Notes: generated from the letters alone by a model not told the origin. A stretch of 52,194 nt of DNA from Bacillota bacterium (GCA_023393235.1 JAEWMH010000052.1:1-52194), one strand, 5' to 3'; shown: positions 32,731 through 40,453, numbered from the stretch's first letter. Numbers and translations are program-made.

Positions 32731-33534
32731 ATGAAGAAGATGCTGGTGGCGGGTTTGTCTTTGGTATTGGCTTTTTCCCTGGCGGCTTGCGGCGAGAAGA
32801 AGGAAGCAGCAGGCGCAAGCGGCGGCAAGAAAATTATGGTGGCCACGGATGCATCCTACGCCCCTATGGAGAGCATGGATAAGGATAAGATTGTCGGCTT
32901 CGACATTGATTTCCTGGCTGCGGTCATGAAGGAAGCGAAGCTGGATTATGAAGTGAAAAATACCGGCTGGGATACCATGCTGGAGAGCGTGAAGCAAGGT
33001 ACCGAGTACCAAATGGGCATTTCCTCCATTTCCATTACAGATGAGCGCAAGGGAAGCTATGATTTTTCCATCCCTTATTTTGAGTCCACCAATATGATTC
33101 TGGTCAAGGAAGGCAGCCCCATCAAAACTGCCCTTGATCTGAAGGACAAGAAGGTTGCCGTACAAGGCGCTACTACAGCCGATGAGCTGATGACCAAAAT
33201 TATGGGCAACGGCAACACCAACCTGAAGAAATTCGAAAGCAATGTGCTCGCCTTTATGGAGCTGGACAAGGGCGGCGTGGATGCAGCTGTTGCCGACATT
33301 GCCATCGTGCGTGAATATGCCAAGAACAACCCCAAGAAGAAATTCGTCACCATTCCGGACAAAACCAACTTTGGCGCGGAGTTCTACGGTTTGGCGTACC
33401 CCAAGGGAAGCGACCTGAAGGCGAAGCTTGATCCGGCCATCAAGACCGTTATCGAAAACGGCACCTATGCCAAGATGTATAAGAAGTGGTTTGGCGAGGA
33501 GCCCAACGTGAGCGTACTCCTGAACGCGAAGTAA
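32731..33534 (+). CDS. Polar amino-acid ABC transporter, substrate-binding lipoprotein
   Basis: 267 residues. A lipoprotein signal ends SLAAC with C20 as lipid anchor. The mature domain is a class-3 binding protein: KIMVATDASYAPMES near 34, GFDIDFLAAVMKEAKLDYE, GISSISITDERKGSYDFSIPYF and KVAVQGATTADELM. The GISSISITxER segment, where glutamine- or arginine-type binders have an Arg contacting the ligand carboxylate, supports a polar amino acid ligand. First gene of a three-gene operon with a permease and an ATPase. Its transcription probably responds to nitrogen status through the upstream GlnR/TnrA-type box. Confidence 0.93.
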   Translation: MKKMLVAGLSLVLAFSLAACGEKKEAAGASGGKKIMVATDASYAPMESMDKDKIVGFDIDFLAAVMKEAKLDYEVKNTGWDTMLESVKQGTEYQMGISSISITDERKGSYDFSIPYFESTNMILVKEGSPIKTALDLKDKKVAVQGATTADELMTKIMGNGNTNLKKFESNVLAFMELDKGGVDAAVADIAIVREYAKNNPKKKFVTIPDKTNFGAEFYGLAYPKGSDLKAKLDPAIKTVIENGTYAKMYKKWFGEEPNVSVLLNAK

Positions 33535-33572
33535 AAGAGGCTATTCTTTCATCTGCGGAAGGGAAGAGTTAG

Positions 33573-34220
33573 ATGGATTTCCGATTTGACATCATATATG
33601 AATACGGGAGTCTCCTTCTGAAGGGGACGGGGTTTACCATCATTATCTCGCTGGTGTCCATTCTGCTGGGGTCTGTCGGCGGTCTGGCCATCAGCTTCAG
33701 CAAAATGTCCCGGTACTGGTTTCTCAAGTGGCCTTCCCAGGCGTATATCAACTTTTTCCGGGGAACGCCGTTGTATGTGCAGATCTTGATCGTGCATTTC
33801 GGACTTATTCCCCTGATTACGGGCAGCACCAACCCTTGGGCCTCGGCTATTACGGCCTTGTCCCTGAACTCCGCCGCCTATTGTGCGGAGATTTTCCGGG
33901 CGGGCATCCAGTCCATCGATAAGGGCCAGCGGGAAGCGGCATATTCCTTGGGCATGAGCCATTGGGAAACCATGCGCCACATTATTCTGCCCCAAGCCAT
34001 TAAACGGATGATCCCGGCCTTCGGCAACGAATTTATCGTGCTGGTCAAGGATTCCTCGCTGGTGGCGCTGGTGGCGGCGCCGGAGATCATGTACTGGTCC
34101 AACGCTATGCGTGGCCAATACATGCGGGTGTGGGAGCCGTATCTGACGGCGGCGGCCATCTATTTCATTCTTACCTACAGCTTGAACAAGCTGCTCGTGT
34201 ACATCGAAAGGAAGGTGTAA
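33573..34220 (+). CDS. Polar amino-acid ABC transporter, permease
   Basis: 215 residues with about five transmembrane segments. The N-terminus GSLLLKGTGFTIIISLVSIL and the EAA coupling motif QREAAYSLGMSHWETMRHII (about 129-148) are typical of HisM/GlnP-type permeases of the 3.A.1.3 family. The FFRGTPLYVQ motif near residue 62 is also characteristic. As the only permease in the operon it would work as a homodimer with the ATPase encoded six bases downstream. Confidence 0.93.
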   Translation: MDFRFDIIYEYGSLLLKGTGFTIIISLVSILLGSVGGLAISFSKMSRYWFLKWPSQAYINFFRGTPLYVQILIVHFGLIPLITGSTNPWASAITALSLNSAAYCAEIFRAGIQSIDKGQREAAYSLGMSHWETMRHIILPQAIKRMIPAFGNEFIVLVKDSSLVALVAAPEIMYWSNAMRGQYMRVWEPYLTAAAIYFILTYSLNKLLVYIERKV

Positions 34221-34226
34221 CGGCAC

Positions 34227-34961
34227 ATGAGAGATACTATTATTGAAGTGAACCAGCTGGCTAAAGCCTTCGGGACCAACCGGGTGCTGGAGAATATCAA
34301 CGTGGAGATCAAAACCCAGGAGGTCGTGGTGGTCATCGGGCCGTCCGGCTCCGGCAAATCCACCTTCCTGCGCTGCCTGAATCTGCTGGAGGAGCCCACC
34401 GGGGGCGAAATCCGCATCGAAGGCATTTCCTTGATGGATAAGGAAACCAAGATTACCGAAATCCGCCAGGAAGTCGGCATGGTGTTCCAGCAGTTCAACC
34501 TGTTTCCGCACAAAACCGTGCTGGAGAACATTACGCTGGCTCCCGTCCAAATCCGCAAGTGGCCGTTGGAGCGGGCCAAGAAGAAGGCTATGGAGCTGTT
34601 GGAGAAGGTAGGCTTGTCGGAAAAAGCGGACGCGTATCCGGCTTCCCTGTCCGGCGGACAATCCCAGCGGGTAGCCATTGCCCGTGCCTTGGCCATGGAA
34701 CCCAAAGTTATGCTGTTCGACGAACCCACCTCGGCTCTTGATCCCGAGATGGTGGGCGAGGTGCTGGCGGTCATGAAGGACCTGGCCAAGGAAGGGATGA
34801 CCATGGTGGTTGTTACCCACGAAATGGGCTTTGCCCGTGAGGTCGGCGACCGGGTCATCTTTATGGAGCAGGGGCATATTGTGGAGGAGGGGCCGCCGGA
34901 GCAAATCTTCGGCAGTCCGCAGCAGGAGCGCACCCAGGAGTTTTTGTCCAAGGTGCTGTAA
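34227..34961 (+). CDS. Polar amino-acid ABC transporter, ATP-binding protein (GlnQ-like)
   Basis: 244 residues. Walker A is GPSGSGKST, the Q-loop reads VFQQFNLFPHKTVLENI, the signature is LSGGQSQRVAIARAL, Walker B is VMLFDEPTSALDPEMVGEVL, and the H-loop is VVVTHEMGFAREV. These are the features of the GlnQ/ArtP polar amino-acid importers. It begins six bases after the permease gene, with its ribosome site in the end of that gene. Last gene of the operon; the terminator comes only at 35317, after a repeat-bearing spacer. Confidence 0.95.
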   Translation: MRDTIIEVNQLAKAFGTNRVLENINVEIKTQEVVVVIGPSGSGKSTFLRCLNLLEEPTGGEIRIEGISLMDKETKITEIRQEVGMVFQQFNLFPHKTVLENITLAPVQIRKWPLERAKKKAMELLEKVGLSEKADAYPASLSGGQSQRVAIARALAMEPKVMLFDEPTSALDPEMVGEVLAVMKDLAKEGMTMVVVTHEMGFAREVGDRVIFMEQGHIVEEGPPEQIFGSPQQERTQEFLSKVL

Positions 34962-35009
34962 GTCGCCCGGCGTCCGGGAGCCGTCCGACCGGTAGGGCGA
35001 ATCAGCCCA

Positions 35010-35103
35010 ATCGGCAGCTGTTCGTGCTCAATAAGGCAGATCCGCTTCATCGGCAGCAGTTTGCGCTCGATAAGGCAGATCCGCTTCATCAGCAGCTGCA
35101 GCA
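35010..35103. repeat. 39-bp tandem direct repeat (two copies plus a partial third)
   Basis: Units at 35010-35048 and 35049-35087 share ATCGGCAGC at the left and ATAAGGCAGATCCGCTTC at the right; a partial third unit (ATCAGCAGCTGCAGCA) follows. The period of 39 is a multiple of three, but the reading frames across it continue into the palindromic element and have no family, so it is treated as non-coding. Confidence 0.65.
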
Positions 35104-35108
35104 CAAAC

Positions 35109-35281
35109 TGCAAAAGTGTAGTTATTTAGTTGGCGAGTGCCGGTTGTGTGCAGCTATCCTGCAAAAGTGCAGTTATTTTCCCTCACTGGCCCATACGGGC
35201 GTTTTGTCCGAAAATAACTGCACTTTTGCATCTGGAAGCCCAGTAAACGGCGGATTCCCCAAAAATAGCTGCACTTTTGCA
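35109..35281. repeat. Palindromic four-unit repeat element, family B
   Basis: Four copies of TGCAAAAGTGCAGTTATTTT or its reverse complement: forward at 35109 (one change at base 11, 19 nt) and 35160, reverse at 35211-35230 and 35262-35281 (one change). Starts and ends of like units are 51 bp apart, and the 31-nt centre contains a GCCC/GGGC hairpin. Total 173 bp, inside the 449-bp gene-free interval after the amino-acid ABC operon. The geometry is the same as in the element at 5780-5963, but the unit sequence is unrelated. Confidence 0.85.
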
Positions 35282-35316
35282 TTTCGTATATGCACGATCG
35301 GACTCAAGAGCATGAA

Positions 35317-35348
35317 GAACCGCCGGGAATTAATCCGGCGGTTTTTTC
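35317..35348 (+). terminator. Rho-independent terminator after the repeat spacer
   Basis: AACCGCCGG (35318-35326) pairs with CCGGCGGTT (35335-35343), 8-nt loop, followed by TTTT. It probably ends transcripts of the amino-acid ABC operon, which would then carry the palindromic element in their 3' untranslated part. Confidence 0.85.
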
Positions 35349-35411
35349 AGTTCGGAGATATTCCAGCGGGAGGGGTATCCCTGCGGACGGGCGGACGTTG
35401 GACCATCCCCG

Positions 35412-35840
35412 TTACTTCCACGCCACCAGAAGTGCTCCGGCGGCGATCATCACCACGCCGGCGGCATTCAACAAGGACAGCTTCTCGCCCAGGAACAGGA
35501 CAGAGAGAATCACGGCCATCACCACACTCAGCTTATCCACGGGTCCCACCTGGGAGACATTCCCGTACTTCAACGCGACAAAGTAGAAAAGCCATGATAA
35601 TGCTCCAGCCAAGCCGCTTAACAAAATGAAGCTCATGGCTTTTTTGTTGGCGGCGACGGAAGCGATTTGCCCCAGTTTACCCTCGTATGCCAGCACCCCC
35701 AGCAGAAACAAAGCCATAATCACCGAGCGCATGGCGGTAGCCGTATTGGCATCCACTCCCGCCAAGCCGATTTTGCCGAACACGGCCACCAACGCAGCCA
35801 TGGCGGCGGAAAGAAGCGCATAGATCAACCACGAAGCCAT
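35412..35840 (-). CDS. EamA/DMT-type small transporter (142 aa)
   Basis: The start used is ATG 35840 (MASWLIYALLSAAMAAL…), eight bases after GGAGGG; about 50 upstream codons are open but not protein-like. The single EamA repeat has five hydrophobic segments: WLIYALLSAAMAALVAVFGK, a segment around MRSVIMALFLLGVLAY, MSFILLSGLAGALSWLFYF, KLSVVMAVILSVLFLGEKL and LNAAGVVMIAAGALLVAWK. The motif LYFVALKYGNVSQVGPVDKLSVV is close to that of half-size DMT proteins that function as dimers. The substrate is unknown. Confidence 0.87.
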   Translation of the reverse strand: MASWLIYALLSAAMAALVAVFGKIGLAGVDANTATAMRSVIMALFLLGVLAYEGKLGQIASVAANKKAMSFILLSGLAGALSWLFYFVALKYGNVSQVGPVDKLSVVMAVILSVLFLGEKLSLLNAAGVVMIAAGALLVAWK

Positions 35841-36022
35841 ATGATGAGCCCTCCAGTTACTTTCCTGATTTTTCATGCTTCCTATAATAGCGTTAATCTC
35901 CGTTATGGGCAATGATGCAGCAAACAGCAGCATTTGTCTTTTTTTACCTCGCGGTACTGTGGCATAATGGGTCATACGGCAAGAAAACACAGGCGGAGAC
36001 GAGAAAAATAGGAGGGGATCGG

Positions 36023-36969
36023 ATGAAGAATCGCGGAGGCCATGATTGGTCAGACGGCATCCTGTACCAGTACCCCCGAAAGGATAGCGAGTATATCCTG
36101 AAAATTATGGAGATGCCAGCACAAGAGGCGGATGACCAACTGGCTTCTCTGCAAGGACGTTTGACTTTGCCGCTTTTTTGGGCGGGCGGGGAATCCCCAT
36201 TGTCTATCCCGAGCCTTCACAGCAATATTCACTGTTTGCGGAAAGCAGGGAGGACAGCTCGATTTATGTAGCCTTTACCTACCGGAAGCGGGAGGGCGGG
36301 TTGCTGTTCGAGCAGCCGGGAGAGGAGCATGAAGCTATGTTCCGTCACTGGGGCAAAACCCTTGGAGACATGCATGCCGCTGCAGTAGAATATCCGGTTT
36401 GGCGGCATCTGCCGGGCGATCCGGAGGGCAGACTGCTGGGTTGGGAGCGGGAATGGAGGTTCTTCGAAGGCCTTCTGAGCAAGGAGAAAGAGGTAAGGGA
36501 GGAGTGGCGGAGGCTGAAGCGCCTACTGGATGGACTGCCGCAGGAGAGGAATAGCTTCGGCTTCATTCACAACGATCTGCATATTGATAATCTGCTGTTT
36601 CAACAGGGAGATATAACTGTGTTGGACTTCGATGTGCCTGCCCTCATTGGTTCACCTGTGATGTGGCTACTGCCTTGTACAGCATTTTTTCGTATGAAGC
36701 GAGAGGAAAGCTGGGACATCCTCCGCTGATCCCGCCAGCTAAAGCAAATCGCGGCCGGTTTTCTAAGCGGGTACAAAAGTGCATACCCGCTTCCTTCCTT
36801 TTGGCAGGAGCGGATCGGCTTGTTTCTTCATTACCGCAGGATTTTGCTGTTTGCCGTTGTTTCCCCCGGGCTTCAACGGAAGGACCCGCAAAAATGCCAG
36901 GAGTGGCGCACCCGCATCATCGAGAACGCAGCATTTCCCGACTGGGGAGGCTGGCCTGACGAGTCCTGA
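36023..36969 (+). pseudogene. Aminoglycoside-phosphotransferase-family kinase, broken by three frameshifts
   Basis: ATG 36023 follows AGGAGGGG and opens a kinase-like frame (…DGILYQYPRKDSEYILKIME…). Near 36165 the sense continues in another frame (…DFAAFLGGRGIPIVYPEPS…). That frame carries the catalytic loop FIHNDLHIDNLLF and the metal-binding DFDVP. Near 36640 it shifts again (…HWFTCDVATALYSIFSYEARGK…), and near 36733 a third time (…QLKQIAAGFLSGYKSAYPLP…), ending at TGA 36967-36969. Joined together these give a complete YerI/APH-like protein of about 315 residues. Catalytic residues (HNDLHxDN, DFD) survive. Either the gene died recently or the sequence holds indel errors; three shifts in under 600 bases make decay more likely. 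Confidence 0.8.
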
Positions 36970-36991
36970 TCATCCATCTGCCGACATCGGC

Positions 36992-37021
36992 AAACCCCGG
37001 GACTGCACTCCCGGGGTTTTT
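36992..37021. terminator. Rho-independent terminator between the broken kinase and the P-II gene
   Basis: AAACCCCGGGA pairs with TCCCGGGGTTT around CTGCAC, followed by TTTTT on the plus strand. On the minus strand only TTTG follows, so it is weaker for the P-II gene. Confidence 0.8.
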
Positions 37022-37082
37022 GGTATTGGGGCTTATTGCTGCCTTTCTCAGGCTTATGAAAAAATGTCTGGACGGAAAATTC

Positions 37083-37415
37083 CTACAGCACATTCTTGCC
37101 GGAGCTGATGGTATAGGCCTCGTATACGGGGAGGACGAAAATTTTGCCGTCGCCGAAGGCGCCTTTTTCCCCAGTCCGGGCGACCCGCATGACAATTTTA
37201 ATCACATCGTCCTTATCGCTTTCATCCACCACCATAAACAACATTTTCTTGGAGAGCTGGTCGTAGTGGGTGTCGCCGATCTGAATGCCCTTCTGCTTCC
37301 CGCGGCCCACAATATCCATTTTGCTGACGGAGGGGAAACCCGCCATCATCAGCTCGGCCAGCACGGCGTCTGCCTTCTCGGGTCTTACTACTGCCTGGAT
37401 CATTACCATTGCCAT
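37083..37415 (-). CDS. P-II family nitrogen regulator, NifI-like
   Basis: The start used is ATG 37415 (MAMVMIQAVVRPEKADAVL…), about ten bases after GGAAAGGA; 110 residues. The P-II fold is evident. The T-loop region reads GRGKQKGIQIGDTHYDQLSKK and the C-terminal signature ARTGEKGAFGDGKIFVLPV. The GRGKQKG…YDxL pattern with the GEKGAFGDG insert resembles NifI-type P-II proteins more than GlnB/GlnK, which read GxxKGxxExYRGxEY. P-II proteins bind ATP, ADP and 2-oxoglutarate and signal nitrogen status. No amtB or nif gene is adjacent. It diverges from potABCD across a 296-bp region with two GlnR/TnrA-like sites. Confidence 0.88.
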   Translation of the reverse strand: MAMVMIQAVVRPEKADAVLAELMMAGFPSVSKMDIVGRGKQKGIQIGDTHYDQLSKKMLFMVVDESDKDDVIKIVMRVARTGEKGAFGDGKIFVLPVYEAYTISSGKNVL

Positions 37416-37473
37416 ACCCAAGTCATCCTTTCCCAAGATCCTCTTTTTATCGTGTTGCAGCAAGGCTTGATGC

Positions 37474-37503
37474 ATTATAACAAGGCCCTTGGGGAATGCT
37501 CAA
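37474..37503 (-). promoter_or_regulatory. Candidate promoter of the P-II gene
   Basis: On the minus strand TTGAGC (37498-37503), an 18-bp spacer, and a perfect TATAAT (37474-37479); predicted start near 37467. The two GlnR/TnrA-like sites are centred about 71 and 94 bp upstream of it. Confidence 0.45.
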
Positions 37504-37529
37504 GATTTGGAAGGCGATTTTAGGGGAAT

Positions 37530-37546
37530 TGTGACAAAATCGTCAA
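37530..37546. promoter_or_regulatory. Second, imperfect GlnR/TnrA-like site
   Basis: TGTGACAAAATCGTCAA has the full left half TGTGACAAAATC of the consensus but a degraded right half. It is centred 23 bp from the better site at 37553-37569, so it may be an auxiliary site facing the P-II promoter. Confidence 0.35.
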
Positions 37547-37552
37547 TAAACA

Positions 37553-37569
37553 TGTGAGTTAATCTGACA
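37553..37569. promoter_or_regulatory. GlnR/TnrA-type box between the P-II and pot genes
   Basis: TGTGAGTTAATCTGACA matches TGTNA-N7-TNACA at every defined position and the extended TnrA consensus at all but one. Its centre (37561) is 49 bp upstream of the start predicted from the TATAAT at 37598-37603, the placement known for TnrA-activated promoters. Confidence 0.65.
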
Positions 37570-37597
37570 TTCAGGCTATTCTATTGTAAAGAATTTT

Positions 37598-37643
37598 TAT
37601 AATGATGTGGACAGGCTGTTTTATGGGTAAAAAAATCCTGTCC
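37598..37643 (+). promoter_or_regulatory. Candidate activated promoter (-10 only) with a hairpin at its start
   Basis: TATAAT at 37598-37603 lacks a recognisable -35, as expected for an activator-dependent promoter. GGACAGG (37609-37615) begins at the predicted start and pairs perfectly with CCTGTCC (37637-37643), a 7-bp stem with a 21-nt loop. A further TATAAT at 37671-37676 may be a second, constitutive pot promoter. Confidence 0.4.
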
Positions 37644-37711
37644 CATCCTGTTCAATCCGCGCCTTTATTGTATAATAGTGAGAATTGAGTTTGTTTAGAG
37701 GGAGATGGAAA

Positions 37712-38821
37712 ATGGACAATCGGACGATTATCCGCTTCGAGCATGTGTTCATGGAATACGATGACGGTGAAGTCGTATTGAACGATATCAGCTTTGACAT
37801 TGAACGGGGCAAGTTCTATACGCTCCTGGGGCCTTCGGGCTGCGGGAAAACCACTATTTTGCGGCTGATCGCCGGTTTTGCCACCCCCACCAAAGGGACC
37901 ATCACCCTGAACAATAAGGTGATCAACCAGGTGCCGGCCAACGAACGCCAAGTAAATACGGTGTTTCAGGACTACGCGCTGTTCCCCCATCTGAACGTCT
38001 TCGAGAATGTGGCCTTTGGCCTCCGGGTAAAGAAGGTGAAGCCCAAGCTGATCGAGGAAAAGGTGCGGGAGGCGCTTCGCTTTGTCAATCTGTCCGGTTA
38101 CGAAAAGCGGGAAATCCGCGAAATGTCCGGCGGACAGCGGCAGCGGGTAGCCATCGCCAGAGCTATCGTCAACGAGCCGGAGGTGCTGCTGTTGGACGAG
38201 CCCTTGTCGGCGCTGGACCTGAAGCTGCGTACGGAGATGCAATATGAGCTGCGGGAGCTGCAGCGCCGTTTGGGCATTACCTTTATATTCGTCACTCATG
38301 ACCAGGAGGAAGCGCTGGCTATGTCGGACGAAATTTTTGTGCTGAACAAGGGAGTTATCCAGCAAAGCGGAACCCCCATTGATATTTACGACGAGCCCAT
38401 TAACCGCTTTGTTGCTGATTTTATCGGGGAATCCAATATTGTGCCTGCGGTGATGATCGAGGACTATGTGGTAGAGGTTAACGGTATGCGCTTCGATTGT
38501 GTGGATGCGGGTTTTTCGGCTCATGAGCCTGTGGAGCTGGTGCTGCGTCCCGAGGACCTGGAGATTACCACAGTGGCCCAGGGCAAGATGAAGGTCCGGG
38601 TGGACACCCAGCTGTTCCGGGGGGTGCACTATGAGATCGTGTGTTATGACGAGGCGGGGCATGAATGGCTGGTCCACTCCACCCGGAAAGCGTCGGTGGG
38701 CGAGGAGATCGGACTGACCTTCGAGCCGGAGGCCATCCACATTATGCGCTTCAATGAAACGGAAGAGGAATTCGATAAGCGACTGGAGGCATACGAGCAT
38801 GAGGGCGCCTATGTCCGCTGA
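37712..38821 (+). CDS. potA: Spermidine/putrescine ABC transporter, ATP-binding protein
   Basis: The start used is ATG 37712 (MDNRTIIRFEHVFMEYDDGE…), six bases after GGGAGA; an in-frame TTG nine codons earlier has no site. 369 residues. Walker A GPSGCGKTT, signature MSGGQRQRVAIARAI, Walker B VLLLDEPLSALDLKL and the H-loop FVTHDQEEA are intact. A C-terminal TOBE domain (about 285-355, ELVLRPEDLEI…VRVDTQLFRGVHYEIV) is typical of PotA and its CUT-type relatives. First gene of a tight potABCD operon, overlapping potB by 23 bp. A GlnR/TnrA-type box upstream suggests induction under nitrogen limitation, polyamines serving as nitrogen source. Confidence 0.95.
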   Translation: MDNRTIIRFEHVFMEYDDGEVVLNDISFDIERGKFYTLLGPSGCGKTTILRLIAGFATPTKGTITLNNKVINQVPANERQVNTVFQDYALFPHLNVFENVAFGLRVKKVKPKLIEEKVREALRFVNLSGYEKREIREMSGGQRQRVAIARAIVNEPEVLLLDEPLSALDLKLRTEMQYELRELQRRLGITFIFVTHDQEEALAMSDEIFVLNKGVIQQSGTPIDIYDEPINRFVADFIGESNIVPAVMIEDYVVEVNGMRFDCVDAGFSAHEPVELVLRPEDLEITTVAQGKMKVRVDTQLFRGVHYEIVCYDEAGHEWLVHSTRKASVGEEIGLTFEPEAIHIMRFNETEEEFDKRLEAYEHEGAYVR

Positions 38822-39635
38822 GGTCCGCCGCCGGGCGGGCGGCCGCAACCTGTATCTGGTGCCGTATCTGCTGTGGATGCTGCTGTTTGTCATCATTCCG
38901 ATTGTGCTGATCGGCTACTACTCCTTCCGCAATGTGGAGGGTGGTTTTACCCTGGCCAATTACGGCAAGGCCTTCACTTCCGTCTATGTCAAAATGGCGG
39001 TAAATTCCTTTTTCTACGCTTTCCTGATCACCGTCTGCTGTCTGCTGGCGGCGTATCCGACGGCGTACCTCATTACCAAATCGAAGCATAAGCAGCTTCT
39101 GCTGCTGCTGATTATCCTGCCCACCTGGATCAACCTGCTGCTGAAGGCGTATGCCTTCCTGGGGATTTTCGGCTCGGCAGGGCCCATCAACACCTTTTTG
39201 GAATGGACGGGTCTGGGGGCAAGACAGATCCTGTTTACGGATTTCAGCTTTATCTTCGTGGCGGTGTACATCTTTATCCCGTTTATGATTCTGCCCATCT
39301 ACAACTCTCTGGAGGAGCTGAACCCGACGCTGACGGATGCGGCCCGTGATCTGGGGGCCTCCCGCTGGACCACCTTCCGGCGTGTGGTGCTGCCCTTGAC
39401 CATGCCCGGCGTTAAATCCGGCTGCCAGGCGGTGTTTATCCCTGCTCTGTCACTGTTTATGATTACGCGGCTGGTTACCGGCAACCGGGTGATTACTCTG
39501 GGCACGGCCATTGAGCAGCATTTCCTGGTCACCCAGGATTGGGGCATGGGCTCCACCATTGCCATGTTCCTGGTGATTGTGATGGTGGCGATTATGTTTA
39601 TGACAGGTGAACGGAACAGGAGGACCGGCGCATGA
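38799..39635 (+). CDS. potB: Spermidine/putrescine ABC transporter, permease PotB
   Basis: The start used is ATG 38799 (MRAPMSAEVRRRAGGRNLYLVP…), nine bases after GGAGG; the gene overlaps potA by 23 bp. 278 residues with six membrane spans. PotB features include LVPYLLWMLLFVIIPIVLIGYYS, the VNSFFYAFLITVCCLLAAYPTAYLI region, and the EAA-loop LTDAARDLGASRWTTFRRVVLP (about 195-216). It pairs with PotC (gene overlap of 4 bp, ATGA) to form the heterodimeric channel. Confidence 0.94.
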   Translation: MRAPMSAEVRRRAGGRNLYLVPYLLWMLLFVIIPIVLIGYYSFRNVEGGFTLANYGKAFTSVYVKMAVNSFFYAFLITVCCLLAAYPTAYLITKSKHKQLLLLLIILPTWINLLLKAYAFLGIFGSAGPINTFLEWTGLGARQILFTDFSFIFVAVYIFIPFMILPIYNSLEELNPTLTDAARDLGASRWTTFRRVVLPLTMPGVKSGCQAVFIPALSLFMITRLVTGNRVITLGTAIEQHFLVTQDWGMGSTIAMFLVIVMVAIMFMTGERNRRTGA

Positions 39636-40453
39636 ACAAATCAACAGGCAGCCGGACACTGAGCCGGATTTATCTGGGCATTGTGATGGTTATCCTTTAT
39701 GCCCCAATTTTTTATCTGATGTACTATTCCTTCAACAGCGGCGGGCATATGCGCAACTTTGAAGGGTTTACCCTGCAATATTATAAGGAAGTGTTCCAGG
39801 ATACGCGGCTGATTATTATCGTGATCAATACGGTGGTGCTGGCTTTGCTGTCGTCGGCCATTGCCACCATACTGGGCTTCAGCGGGGCGCTGGCGATTGT
39901 TTCGGTGAGACGGAGCCGGACCCGCAATACGCTCCTGTCCCTGAACAACGTATTGATCGTCAGCCCCGACGTCATTATCGGCGCCTCCTTCCTGGTGCTG
40001 TTTACCATGGTGGGAATCAAGCTGGGCTTTATGTCGGTGCTGCTGTCGCACATCGCCTTCAGCATTCCCATCACCGTGCTGATGATCCTGCCCAAGCTCC
40101 AGGAGATGCCGTCCACCCTGGTGGATGCAGCCCGGGATCTGGGGGCCAGCGGCCGGCAGGTGCTGACGAAGGTGATTCTGCCCTTCACCCGGCAGGGGAT
40201 CTTCGCCGGATTCTTCATGGCCCTGACCTATTCGCTGGATGACTTCGCCGTGACCTTCTTCGTCACCGGCAGCGGCTACAGCACCTTGTCCGTGGAGATT
40301 TATTCCCGGGCCCGGCAGGGGATTTCTCTGTCCATCAATGCTCTGTCCACCATGATCTTCCTGTTTACCATCATCCTGGTGGCCATCTACTATTTCCTGA
40401 GCCTTAAAAGCAATACCCAGAATCGCTCCTTCCGGACGGAGGTGCCGAAATGA
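39632..40453 (+). CDS. potC: Spermidine/putrescine ABC transporter, permease PotC
   Basis: 273 residues, six membrane spans. It starts within the potB stop codon (ATGA overlap) and likewise overlaps potD by four bases, so translation is coupled along the operon. The PotC features are PIFYLMYYSFNSG near residue 25 and the EAA-loop LVDAARDLGASGRQVLTKVILP (about 161-182). The late segment YSLDDFAVTFFVTG is the most conserved PotC motif. Confidence 0.95.
   Translation: MNKSTGSRTLSRIYLGIVMVILYAPIFYLMYYSFNSGGHMRNFEGFTLQYYKEVFQDTRLIIIVINTVVLALLSSAIATILGFSGALAIVSVRRSRTRNTLLSLNNVLIVSPDVIIGASFLVLFTMVGIKLGFMSVLLSHIAFSIPITVLMILPKLQEMPSTLVDAARDLGASGRQVLTKVILPFTRQGIFAGFFMALTYSLDDFAVTFFVTGSGYSTLSVEIYSRARQGISLSINALSTMIFLFTIILVAIYYFLSLKSNTQNRSFRTEVPK

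Noticed and set aside
33549..34904. 451-codon open frame on the minus strand
   Set aside because: It is antisense to the amino-acid permease and ATPase genes; composition is typical of an antisense frame.
35024..35629. 201-codon frame across the 39-bp repeats and the palindromic element
   Set aside because: The apparent repeat ADPLHxQQ arises from the 39-bp DNA repeat. The frame runs through the palindromic element, the terminator and the 3' end of the DMT-type gene.
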